Source of the DNA: Bacillota bacterium
GTDB taxonomy: Bacteria > Bacillota > Clostridia > Lachnospirales > Anaerotignaceae
Assembly (NCBI GenBank): GCA_019422105.1
Contig: JAHZDZ010000006.1
Coordinates: forward strand, 62,001-126,000
Direction of reading: 5' to 3'
Length of the DNA stretch: 64,000 nucleotides
A program made the position numbers and the translations under genes. Below the pieces are notes generated by a model, which was not told the origin of the DNA, did no database searches, and worked only from the letters and a program-made list of their open reading frames with translations. Numbering within the stretch: position 1 is the first letter of the stretch; each line of letters opens with the position of its first letter. Shown here in pieces: positions 1-7,594 of the stretch.

Positions 1-2
1 AG

Positions 3-1364
3 TGGGCAAAGTTTTTAAATCCGACCTTTTTAGCGCCGGCAGCCGTTATGACAGGTGTTATTATCATGATGGCGGCGAAAAAAACAAAATATAAGGAAAT
101 TGCGTCTATTATTGTAGGATTCGGTATTTTATTTATCGGTATTACCATGATGTCCGATGCGGTATATCCCCTGCGGGATTCTCCGACATTCCGTTCCATG
201 TTTGCGACCTTGGGAAAAAATCCAATACTGGGCGTTTTGGCGGGTGCGGTGGTAACAGGTATTATTCAAAGCTCCTCCGCCTCTGTGGGTATCCTTCAAA
301 CCTTAGCCGCAAGCGGACTGGTTCCCATTAATGCGGCGGTTTACATCATTATGGGCCAGAATATCGGTACCTGCGTCACAGCGCTCCTCTCAAGTATCGG
401 CGCCAGCAAAAACGCGAAATGCGCCGCTTATATGCATCTGATGTTCAATGTCATAGGCTCTGTTATATTCAGTATCATTGCGATTGTGTTTTTCCAGATG
501 ATAAATCCGACAGCCGGCGTACTGCCTATTACACAGACAGAAATAAGCGCCGTGCATACTGCCTTTAATGTGGCGAATACTATCATCCTTTTCCCATTTT
601 CTGGCCTTATCATTTTTCTGGCAAAAAAGCTTGCCAGAAACAGCGGGACAGAAGCGGAGGAGGAGTCCGTACTTATGCATCTGGACGACAGGGTATTGGA
701 AACACCCTCATTTGCGGTGCAAAGCGCTGTGAAGGAGGTAGTACGTCTTGGCAGAATGGTAGAGGAGAATGTGTATACTGCCATTGACGCCATATTTGAG
801 AAGGACGAGTCTAAAATTGAAGGGGTTGTCAGGCGGGAGAAAACAGTGGACAGCCTGAGCGACGGTATAACGGAATATCTGGTGAAAATCTGCGGCCTTC
901 ACATAAACGAGCAGGAAAACAATGTGGTTACGAGCCTGATGCACATTGTGGGAGACATGGAAAGAGTAAGCGACCACTGTGAGAATCTGGCGGAGCTGGG
1001 AGAGCTGATGATTAAGGAAAATACCAGCTTTTCAGAGGTTGCACAGGGGGAATTGAGGGAAATGGTGGAGCTGTCTGCAAAGAGCTATGTCAATGCAGTA
1101 AACGCGCTGGAATTTTCCGATATTAAATACGCCAGAGAAGTTGTCAAGGAAGAGGACACGGTGGACGATATTGAATCTGAGCTTCGTGACAGGCACATTC
1201 ACCGTCTTGCCAATAACCAGTGCAATACAGCGGCAGGCATAGTATTTTTGGATACACTGACCAACATGGAGAGGATTTCAGATCATGCTCTGAACATTGC
1301 TCAGGTTGTTCTCAATGACAGCAGACAGGCAAAAAGCCTGAAGCTTGTTGGCAATAATGCTTAA
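3..1364 (+). CDS. Na/Pi cotransporter family protein with C-terminal PhoU-like domain (5' end outside window)
   Basis: The frame is open from base 3, ahead of the first ATG at 48, so the true start lies upstream and only the C-terminal part is present. The visible protein has about five hydrophobic segments, including the QSSSA motif (QSSSASVGILQTLAASG) typical of the NptA/PNaS Na+-coupled phosphate transporter family. A second repeat-like stretch follows (GQNIGTCVTALLSS). After the membrane part, roughly residues 215-430 counted from the ATG at 48 form a charged helical region resembling two PhoU-type repeats, as in many bacterial family members. By family knowledge it imports phosphate with Na+; the cytoplasmic domain is probably regulatory. 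A bidirectional terminator and a repeat element follow. Confidence 0.88.
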   Translation, partial: WAKFLNPTFLAPAAVMTGVIIMMAAKKTKYKEIASIIVGFGILFIGITMMSDAVYPLRDSPTFRSMFATLGKNPILGVLAGAVVTGIIQSSSASVGILQTLAASGLVPINAAVYIIMGQNIGTCVTALLSSIGASKNAKCAAYMHLMFNVIGSVIFSIIAIVFFQMINPTAGVLPITQTEISAVHTAFNVANTIILFPFSGLIIFLAKKLARNSGTEAEEESVLMHLDDRVLETPSFAVQSAVKEVVRLGRMVEENVYTAIDAIFEKDESKIEGVVRREKTVDSLSDGITEYLVKICGLHINEQENNVVTSLMHIVGDMERVSDHCENLAELGELMIKENTSFSEVAQGELREMVELSAKSYVNAVNALEFSDIKYAREVVKEEDTVDDIESELRDRHIHRLANNQCNTAAGIVFLDTLTNMERISDHALNIAQVVLNDSRQAKSLKLVGNNA

Positions 1365-1384
1365 AGCTTAGTAAATGTTGTGCA

Positions 1385-1528
1385 GTAACGATGTATTTCA
1401 GCGGAGAATCTCAAAATCCGCGGTTTTCGGTACATTTGCTGCACGAATGACTGTTTTTGCCGTACGCCTGTACAAGCGGCTTGTACTGGCGTACTTCTTG
1501 AGCATTTTTTTCTCGGCTTTTATGGTAT
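1385..1528 (+). repeat. Dispersed structured repeat, family A, copy 1
   Basis: The left end carries TTTCAGCGGAGAA (1396-1408) and an imperfect CCGCGGTTTTCGGTACATTT block. The right end reads TTTTTCTCGGCTTTTATGGTA. The centre is a long near-perfect hairpin at 1462-1494: GTACGCC-T-GTACAAG pairs with CTTGTAC-T-GGCGTAC. The same end sequences recur at 21397-21548 (inverted orientation), 43396-43694 and 58911-59319, so this is a dispersed intergenic element. No credible coding frame is present; the short open frame here has no ribosome-binding site. Confidence 0.75.
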
Positions 1529-1530
1529 TT

Positions 1531-1561
1531 AAAAGCAGGCATATACTATGCCTGCTTTTTT
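1531..1561. terminator. Bidirectional intrinsic terminator
   Basis: A perfect 13-bp stem (AAAAGCAGGCATA, loop TAC, TATGCCTGCTTTT) is flanked by A and T runs. It can terminate the phosphate transporter gene on the plus strand and the YdeI-like gene on the minus strand. Confidence 0.88.
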
Positions 1562-1670
1562 GTGTCGTTATTTTGAAAATTGTGCTCTGCAAAAATACGA
1601 TTGTATAGCGGGTAAAACAGGATTATGCATATGGAAAGGGCTTTGGCAGCGGACAAAGGATAACCGGCAT

Positions 1671-2231
1671 TTACATTGGCTTCAGATTTTTATTGAGACG
1701 GCTTAACATCCATTCCATACGGCTTTTACGGCCTGCATCTGTCTTTGCATCGAAGTATGCGCGCGTATATGTTTTTTGAACTGACGGCGGCATTTTTTGA
1801 AAGTTGGAAAAGGCGGGTTCGTAAGGCTTAAGGTAAGTCATTAAAAGTTCTGTCTGCTCTTTTGTGACAGCCGGTGCTTTGGGGGCGTCCCATTGACCGT
1901 TATCTTTTGCCGCCTGTATTTTCTGCCTGCCATAATCTGTCATCAATCCTTGCTTTTCCAGGTACTGCGCCAATGCTTTATTTTTTTCTGACCACTTGCT
2001 GTTTTCCCTTCGGATTGAAAAATACTTTTTGTAGGTTTTCTCGTCGATACTCTGCATTTGTCCGTCAATCCATCCAAAACAAAGAGCTTCCTCCAGGGCC
2101 TCCCCGGCCTTTAAGGTTTTAGGCCCTCCGGCTTTGCCAAACATAAGCCATACGCCTGCACTTGTCAGACAGTTTTCAAACAGCCATTTTCTGAAATCAT
2201 TTCTGTCAGCAAACTCAAGTATTTCCTTCAT
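1671..2231 (-). CDS. YdeI/OmpD-associated family protein
   Basis: A 186-residue soluble protein with the family pattern of an N-terminal segment ending GVWLMFGK, the signature EALCFGWIDGQMQSID, the block YFSIRRENSKWSEKN, and a C-terminal alpha-helical extension with a terminal R-x-EWML motif. Proteins of this family (PF13376-type, bacteriocin-protection/YdeI) are widespread, but their biochemical role is poorly defined. The start ATG at 2231 is preceded by GGAGGTC at good spacing. It is a monocistronic minus-strand gene, convergent with the phosphate transporter gene and divergent from cggR. Confidence 0.78.
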   Translation of the reverse strand: MKEILEFADRNDFRKWLFENCLTSAGVWLMFGKAGGPKTLKAGEALEEALCFGWIDGQMQSIDEKTYKKYFSIRRENSKWSEKNKALAQYLEKQGLMTDYGRQKIQAAKDNGQWDAPKAPAVTKEQTELLMTYLKPYEPAFSNFQKMPPSVQKTYTRAYFDAKTDAGRKSRMEWMLSRLNKNLKPM

Positions 2232-2435
2232 AAAGACCTCCTCTGTCTGGTAGCTTTGTCAATGGTTATTCAAATCATAATCATTGTTTCATGGTATGTC
2301 AATATTATAGGGATAATTTACAAATGGGACGTGAATCGGAAAGGAGATGTTTTTAGGTATAGTCTCAGCTTTTACCGTTTCCCTTCGGTATCAGAAAGTT
2401 TGATATGTATTTCTGTAAATACGCAGGGCAATGTA

Positions 2436-2464
2436 TTGTATTTTTAACTGTTCTGGGATATACT
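2436..2464 (+). promoter_or_regulatory. Sigma-A promoter of cggR
   Basis: TTGTAT (2436-2441), a 17-bp spacer and TATACT (2459-2464) closely match the vegetative consensus. The predicted transcript starts near 2471, immediately before the GGGAC repeats. Confidence 0.75.
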
Positions 2465-2471
2465 ATCCCTA

Positions 2472-2507
2472 GTGGGACGTAAAATAATTAGTGGGACGAA
2501 AAATGAC
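2472..2507 (+). promoter_or_regulatory. Probable CggR operator (tandem GTGGGACG direct repeats)
   Basis: Two GTGGGACG copies start at 2472 and 2491 (19 bp apart). The second is followed by six bases and TGAC, resembling the Bacillus CggR operator pattern GGGAC-N6-TGTC repeated about every 20 bp. The site lies just downstream of the predicted transcription start, as expected for autorepression. Specific binding is inferred. Confidence 0.7.
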
Positions 2508-2522
2508 CAAGGAGGGCTTTTT

Positions 2523-3554
2523 TTGGAGGATGTATTTGATTTGCTGAAAAGGATCATACCGGAAGAGCTTGACGCCCTGGTCAGAAGATATGAGGTTCTC
2601 AAGACAATATATACATTGAAGACAGCCGGACGGCGCAGTGTCGCAGCTTATTTGGATTTTACAGAGAGGATCGTGAGAAGTGAAACAGACAAGCTTTTCG
2701 CTGCCAATCTGGTGAAGGTGGAGAAGGCAGGGATTTCTGTTACGCTTCAGGGACAGGAGGTTTTGGAAAAGCTGGATGGGCTTATCCATGAGCTGACAGG
2801 ACTGACGATGCTTGAGAGAGAAATGAAGGACATTCTCAATGTGAAGGAAGTCTGTATTGTGAAGGGAAACAGTGATGAAAACGAAAACATTAAAAAAGAT
2901 ATAGGCTTGCAGGCGTCCCGTGTGTTTCTGAAAAGCTGTACAGCAGATTCCGTCATTGCCCTGACGGGCGGCTCTACGATGGAATGCCTGGTGGAGGCGG
3001 TGCCTGAGAATACGAATAAGCAGGCGAAAACTGTGGTGCCGGCCCGTGGCAGTGTAGGACATAAAATCGAACAGCAGGCGGATACTCTGGCGGCATTGCT
3101 GGCAGGAAAGCTGCATGCCCAATACTGCCTGCTGAATATTCCGGACAGTATGGGATTGAAGGCTATGAATGAAATCAGAAATGAACCGGCGATACAAAAT
3201 ACAATATCACAGATGCAGAAAGCCAGTATTCTTCTTTTTGGGATTGGAAATGCCTTGGAGATGGCGGAAAAGAGAAGGGTTACAGATACGATTTACGATT
3301 TTTTGAAAAGAAAGGGCGCCGTCGCGGAAGCTTTTGGGTATTATTTTAATGAGGCGGGGGAAATTATCTATTCCTCCCGCTCCCTGTCCATTAAGCTGGA
3401 GGAAATAAAAAGGATTCCCAGTATAATTGCTGTGGCAGGCGGCAGAAAGAAAGCGCAGGCGATACTGTCCCTCTCAAGGATATTAAAGCATGCTGCAATG
3501 GTCATTGATGAGGGGGCCGCAAATGAGATAAAAAGGCTGGTGGAAAAAGAGTGA
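2523..3554 (+). CDS. cggR: Central glycolytic genes regulator CggR (SorC/DeoR-type repressor)
   Basis: A 343-residue repressor. The N-terminal winged helix (about residues 20-75) has the RYEVLKTIYTLKTAGRRS and LDFTERIVRSETDKL segments. The rest is a SorC-type sugar-phosphate-binding domain with ALTGGSTMECLVEAVP, ARGSVGHKIEQQADTLAA and LFGIGNALEMA. The start is chosen as TTG at 2523: it has the ribosome site AAGGAGGG six bases upstream and gives the usual family length (about 340). The upstream GTG at 2472 lies in the operator with no ribosome site. In Bacillus the protein represses the gapA-pgk-tpi-pgm-eno operon and is relieved by fructose-1,6-bisphosphate; the downstream context agrees, except that gapA is missing here. 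Confidence 0.92.
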   Translation: MEDVFDLLKRIIPEELDALVRRYEVLKTIYTLKTAGRRSVAAYLDFTERIVRSETDKLFAANLVKVEKAGISVTLQGQEVLEKLDGLIHELTGLTMLEREMKDILNVKEVCIVKGNSDENENIKKDIGLQASRVFLKSCTADSVIALTGGSTMECLVEAVPENTNKQAKTVVPARGSVGHKIEQQADTLAALLAGKLHAQYCLLNIPDSMGLKAMNEIRNEPAIQNTISQMQKASILLFGIGNALEMAEKRRVTDTIYDFLKRKGAVAEAFGYYFNEAGEIIYSSRSLSIKLEEIKRIPSIIAVAGGRKKAQAILSLSRILKHAAMVIDEGAANEIKRLVEKE

Positions 3555-3991
3555 TACGAGGTTTTGAGCTCGGAGATACGGACAGCATTATGGAAATCTG
3601 GCTTGATGGAAACAAAACTGCCCATCGATTTATCAGAGAGGGTTATTGGGAAGAAAATTTTTCACTGGTCAGGGATAAATTGATTCCGGAAAGCGAATTA
3701 TATGTTTTCGTTGCGGATAGTATAAAAAAAGGCTTTGCCGCACTTATGGACGACTATATCGGCGCAATGTTTGTAGATAATAAATACAGGGGAAATGGTA
3801 TCGGACGAAAGCTGATGGATTACTGCAAGGAAAAACGGGAATATTTAGTATTACACGTCTATGTGAAAAACGCAAGTGCAGTCTCATTTTATAAAAAATG
3901 CGGCTTTCAAATAAAAAAGATTCAGACAGACCGGGGAACCGGTGAAAAAGAATATGTGATGGAATGGAAAAAAATTGGGAGGTTTGATAGG
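3551..3991 (+). CDS. GNAT-family N-acetyltransferase domain, in frame with and not separated by a stop from pgk
   Basis: The GTG at 3551 overlaps the cggR stop codon (GTGA), suggesting translational coupling. About 147 residues form a small GNAT domain. The acetyl-CoA loop is NKYRGNGIGRKLMDYC, followed by LHVYVKNASAVSFYKKCGF and the terminal YVMEWKK typical of family C-termini. The frame has no stop and continues into the pgk initiator region. A run of seven A at 3968-3974 sits in the last GNAT codons; gaining or losing one A would create a stop within about 30 bases, so the fusion may be genuine, slippage-controlled or a sequence error. It resembles YjaB/RimI-like acetyltransferases; the substrate is unknown. 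Confidence 0.75.
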
Positions 3992-5185
3992 ATGTTGAAT
4001 AAAAAATCAGTGGAGGATTTACAGGTCAAGGGAAAAAAGGTGCTGGTGCGGTGTGATTTTAACGTACCGATTGTTGACGGTAAAATTACGGACGAAAACA
4101 GAATCACTGCGGCTTTACCGACCATCAAAAGGCTGAGGGAGGAAGGGGCAAAGGTTATTTTATGCTCCCATATGGGTAAGCCAAAGGGTGAGGCAAAGCC
4201 TGAGCTGTCTCTGGCACCTGTAGCACAGAGGCTTTCGGAAAAGCTTGGCGTAAAGGTTTTATTTGCAAAGGATGACAATGTAGTGGGCGAAAACGCCAAA
4301 AAGGCAGTTGCCGAAATGAAGGACGGGGATATTGTTTTACTGGAAAACACCCGCTACAGAAAAGAAGAAACGAAAAATGAGGATGCCTTCAGCAGGGAGC
4401 TTGCTTCTTTAGCTGATATTTTTGTCAATGATGCCTTTGGATCCAGTCACAGAGCGCACTGCTCCACAGTGGGTGTGACAAAATATGTAAAGGAATCCGC
4501 AGTCGGCTATCTGATGGAGAAGGAAATTGCATTTTTGGGAAATGCCGTCAATAACCCTGAGAGGCCATTTGCTGCCATTTTGGGCGGCGCAAAGGTGTCG
4601 GATAAAATCAATGTAATCAACAATCTTCTGGATAAGGTGGATACCATTATTATCGGAGGAGGAATGGCCTATACCTTTATGAAAGCAATGGGTTACAGCG
4701 TGGGCAATTCCCTGCTGGAGGCGGACAAGGTGGATTACGCCCGCCAGATGATGAATAAAGCGGAGGAAAAGGGTGTGAACTTTCTCCTTCCCGTAGACAC
4801 TGTCATTGCGCAGGAATTTAAAAACGATACAGAGTTTAAAACCGTTCCGTCAAGTGAGATTCCTGACGGATGGGAGGGGCTTGATATTGGTGAGAAATCA
4901 AGGCAGCTTTTTGCCGACGCCCTGAAGGATGCAAAAACTGTAGTATGGAACGGGCCTATGGGTGTATTTGAGTTTGAGAATTTTGCAAAGGGTACGATTG
5001 CGGTGGCAAAGGCTTTAGCTGATATTGACGCCACTACAATTATCGGCGGCGGTGATTCGGCGGCAGCGGTAAACCAGCTTGGTTTTGGAGATAAAATGAC
5101 TCACATCTCAACCGGCGGCGGCGCTTCTTTGGAATTTTTGGAGGGCAGGGAGCTGCCCGGTGTAGCAGCTGTAAATGACAAATAA
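3992..5185 (+). CDS. pgk: Phosphoglycerate kinase
   Basis: Converts 1,3-bisphosphoglycerate and ADP to 3-phosphoglycerate and ATP in cytosolic glycolysis. The ATG at 3992 has GGGAGG nine bases upstream and yields 397 residues, the normal family length. Motifs in order: VLVRCDFNVP, the substrate-binding HMGKPKG, LLENTRYRKEE, NDAFGSSHRAH, ILGGAKVSDKI, IIGGGMAYTF, WNGPMGVFE, and the C-terminal nucleotide-binding GGGDSAAAV and HISTGGGASLE. All active-site blocks are intact. The same frame extends upstream through a GNAT domain, so a 544-residue fused product is possible besides free Pgk. Confidence 0.97.
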   Translation: MLNKKSVEDLQVKGKKVLVRCDFNVPIVDGKITDENRITAALPTIKRLREEGAKVILCSHMGKPKGEAKPELSLAPVAQRLSEKLGVKVLFAKDDNVVGENAKKAVAEMKDGDIVLLENTRYRKEETKNEDAFSRELASLADIFVNDAFGSSHRAHCSTVGVTKYVKESAVGYLMEKEIAFLGNAVNNPERPFAAILGGAKVSDKINVINNLLDKVDTIIIGGGMAYTFMKAMGYSVGNSLLEADKVDYARQMMNKAEEKGVNFLLPVDTVIAQEFKNDTEFKTVPSSEIPDGWEGLDIGEKSRQLFADALKDAKTVVWNGPMGVFEFENFAKGTIAVAKALADIDATTIIGGGDSAAAVNQLGFGDKMTHISTGGGASLEFLEGRELPGVAAVNDK

Positions 5186-5200
5186 TATAAGTAGACGGCG

Positions 5201-5226
5201 GCTTCCGGCGGTTCTATGCCGGAAGC
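5201..5226 (+). other. Intercistronic hairpin after pgk
   Basis: GCTTCCGGC pairs with GCCGGAAGC around an 8-base loop. It is followed by GGCCCTTTTGG rather than a clean T run, so attenuation or RNA stabilisation is as likely as termination. Confidence 0.45.
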
Positions 5227-5251
5227 GGCCCTTTTGGTGAGAGGCAGAACG

Positions 5252-6259
5252 ATGAAGCGTAAACAAAAGAAAATGATTCCCCTGCTGCTGTTGTTTACCC
5301 TTATAGCGGGTAACAGCTGTTACGGCGGAGAAATGGCAGGTAAAGAAGCGGCTGCATCGAAAGAGATGTCGGCGGCAGATGTCTATGAGGATACTGTGAA
5401 CGGGGAGATTGTCAATACCCTGACAGATCAGGAAATTTTGGACAAGACCAATGAAATTTTAAAGGAAATACAGTCTGAGAGTTATAGTGACGGCGAGAAT
5501 CTGCGTGTATATATTGACCCGACCACGTATATTCCCGTTTTGATGTATCATCATTTTCTGACTGAGAATGTGGAGCCGGGAAACGGTACGACAATGAAGA
5601 TAGACGAATTTGAGAACCATTTAAAGGCATTCAGGGAGGCGGGCTATACGCCCATAAGTTTTGAAGAGCTTTATCGTCTTATGACAGAGAAACAGTATAA
5701 AAACGGCTTTGGAGAGAAATATATCTGTATTACCATAGACGATGGATATTACAGTAATTTCGAGCTGGCTTACCCTCTTCTTGAGAAATATGGTATGATT
5801 GCAAACATATCGGTCATTACCTCGAGAATACATACTAACCATATCTATACCTCAAAGGAAATACCCAAAATGACCTGGGATGATTTGAATGAAATGACAG
5901 ACAGCGGGCTTGTCTATATTTATAATCACAGCATGAACCATGTGCAGGATACAAAGCTTTGCAACAATACCTTTAAAAATGAGGCTCTGAAAGGGGAAGA
6001 CCTTTTGGACAAAAATATGAAAGTGAGAGGCATCAGGGTATTTACTTATCCTTATGGGGACTATAACTTTTCTACCACGACCACTCTGAGACAGCTTGGA
6101 TATGATTTGCAGATAACAACAGATTACGGTGTGGTAAACAGTGAATCCTCTATCAATAAAGTGCCCAGAATCACCATATCAAGCGGCATGAGCGGCGAGG
6201 ATGTTATTGCACTGATTGAAAAGGCGGCGCAAAGATCCTTTGGATATGACAAAAAATAG
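5252..6259 (+). CDS. Exported polysaccharide deacetylase (NodB domain)
   Basis: The preferred start is ATG 5252, which has GAGAGG upstream and gives 335 residues beginning MKRKQKK and a hydrophobic signal segment (MIPLLLLFTLIAG). The cysteine after it is not in a standard lipobox. A linker of about 80 residues leads to IPVLMYHHF. Carbohydrate esterase family 4 motifs follow: CITIDDGYYSNF (metal and catalytic aspartates), YNHSMNHV (metal histidines) and FTYPYGDYN. The family removes N- or O-acetyl groups from peptidoglycan or other surface glycans. It sits between pgk and tpiA in the same orientation, which is unusual for a glycolytic operon; co-transcription is plausible but unproven. Confidence 0.88.
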   Translation: MKRKQKKMIPLLLLFTLIAGNSCYGGEMAGKEAAASKEMSAADVYEDTVNGEIVNTLTDQEILDKTNEILKEIQSESYSDGENLRVYIDPTTYIPVLMYHHFLTENVEPGNGTTMKIDEFENHLKAFREAGYTPISFEELYRLMTEKQYKNGFGEKYICITIDDGYYSNFELAYPLLEKYGMIANISVITSRIHTNHIYTSKEIPKMTWDDLNEMTDSGLVYIYNHSMNHVQDTKLCNNTFKNEALKGEDLLDKNMKVRGIRVFTYPYGDYNFSTTTTLRQLGYDLQITTDYGVVNSESSINKVPRITISSGMSGEDVIALIEKAAQRSFGYDKK

Positions 6260-6563
6260 CTGCGGTGCAGCTATGGCAGAAAAGCCGTATTTGATTATAT
6301 TTCAGACATTAACGAGCATAATATTGAAAGGATATACAAACTGATGGCCGCATGTAGAGAAAAATCTTCATGGATACTGTGAAGGGAGATAACAGGCGGA
6401 AGCTACACTTAAGGTAAACCCTAAGCGCACAGAGATTAGAGGTAGAATGCTCTTTTTGGAGTAGAAACGGTTAAATGAATTTACGTTTTGATGCAGTATT
6501 TGTAGAAGACTGATTTAGGGACCCGGGGCTGTTTAAAAAAATAAAAGAGAGAAGGCAGAGAGT
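6260..6563 (+). other. Intergenic region between the deacetylase gene and tpiA
   Basis: A hairpin AGCTGC-GGT-GCAGCT lies directly at the deacetylase stop (about 6259-6273). No convincing open frame or strong promoter was seen in the remaining 290 bases. A similar hairpin (AGCTGC-GGG-GCGGCT) lies downstream of tpiA near 7400. Confidence 0.4.
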
Positions 6564-7313
6564 ATGAGAAAAAAAATCATAGCAGGGAACTGGAAGATGA
6601 ATAAAACGCCGAGGGAGGCTTTAGAGCTGGTTAATTTGCTGAAGGATAGAGCGGATACTGATAAATGTGATGTTGTTTTCTGTGTACCCTTCGTGGATTT
6701 GATTCCCGTTATGGATGCGCTCAGGGGAACCAATATCGCTGTAGGCGCTCAAAACATGTATTTTGAGGAGAGCGGTGCCTATACAGGTGAAGTTTCCCCC
6801 GCTATGCTCAAGGAAATCGGTGTACAGTATGTTGTACTGGGTCATTCCGAGAGAAGACAATACTTTGCGGAGACGGACAAAACCGTCAACAAAAAGGTAA
6901 AAAAAGCGCTGGAGCATGGGATTACGCCGATTATGTGCTGCGGCGAGACGCTTATGCAGCGGGAAGCGGGCGTAAATATTGAGTTTGTGCGTATGCAGGT
7001 AAAGGCAGGGCTTCTGGGGCTTAGCGCTTCGGAGGTCAAAAGGGTTGTTATCGCCTACGAGCCAATCTGGGCGATCGGAACGGGTAAAACTGCCACGAAG
7101 GAACAGGCACAGGAGGTTTGCTGCGCTATTCGTCAGGTGATTGGTGAGGTCTATGGCGCTGAGGCTTCCGAGGAGGTAAGGATTCAGTATGGCGGAAGCG
7201 TAAACGGCAAGAATGCTTCTGAGCTATTTGCTATGGACGACATAGACGGCGGTCTGGTTGGAGGCGCCAGCCTGAAGGATGAATTTGGGCAGATAGTCAA
7301 CTATGAGGGATAG
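6564..7313 (+). CDS. tpiA: Triosephosphate isomerase
   Basis: Interconverts dihydroxyacetone phosphate and glyceraldehyde 3-phosphate. The 249-residue (beta/alpha)8 barrel is complete. Visible catalytic elements: the N-terminal lysine in GNWKMNK, the histidine in VVLGHSERR, the glutamate in IAYEPIWAIGTGKTAT (with the mobile loop), and phosphate-binding IQYGGSVNG and GGLVGGASL. The ATG at 6564 follows an AGAAGG-rich ribosome site. It lies in the glycolytic cluster but is separated from both neighbours by about 280-300 bases, more than usual for an operon. Confidence 0.97.
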   Translation: MRKKIIAGNWKMNKTPREALELVNLLKDRADTDKCDVVFCVPFVDLIPVMDALRGTNIAVGAQNMYFEESGAYTGEVSPAMLKEIGVQYVVLGHSERRQYFAETDKTVNKKVKKALEHGITPIMCCGETLMQREAGVNIEFVRMQVKAGLLGLSASEVKRVVIAYEPIWAIGTGKTATKEQAQEVCCAIRQVIGEVYGAEASEEVRIQYGGSVNGKNASELFAMDDIDGGLVGGASLKDEFGQIVNYEG

Positions 7314-7594
7314 TTTTTCTGTTGCAGTTTAAACCTTACTTTGTCTGCCGAACCGGCGGAAATGATATGCAGTGTGTTACGGCTTTGTCAGCATAAAATA
7401 GCTGCGGGGCGGCTGTTTTAACGGGCAGGTTTGTATAGCAGACTGAACGTTACCGCAAAATTTTTTATTTCTTTGTCATGATGCGGACTGTTTTGGGATA
7501 GGCTATTCATAGCGGCAAAACAGCTATTCAGGCGGAGAAGGGCCTCCGACAGGCATACAGCCTGAAAGGAATAGAAAGAAGGAGGAAAACAATA

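Noticed and set aside
1375..1608. 77-codon open frame after the phosphate transporter
   Set aside because: It overlaps a structured repeat and a terminator, has no ribosome site and a composition unlike coding DNA.
2472..2522. GTG at 2472 as the cggR start
   Set aside because: It coincides with the predicted transcript start and operator and lacks a ribosome site; the TTG at 2523 has AAGGAGGG and gives the usual length.
5252..5340. Lipoprotein signal on the polysaccharide deacetylase
   Set aside because: The residues before the cysteine (GNSC) do not fit the lipobox, so a normal signal peptide or anchor is preferred.
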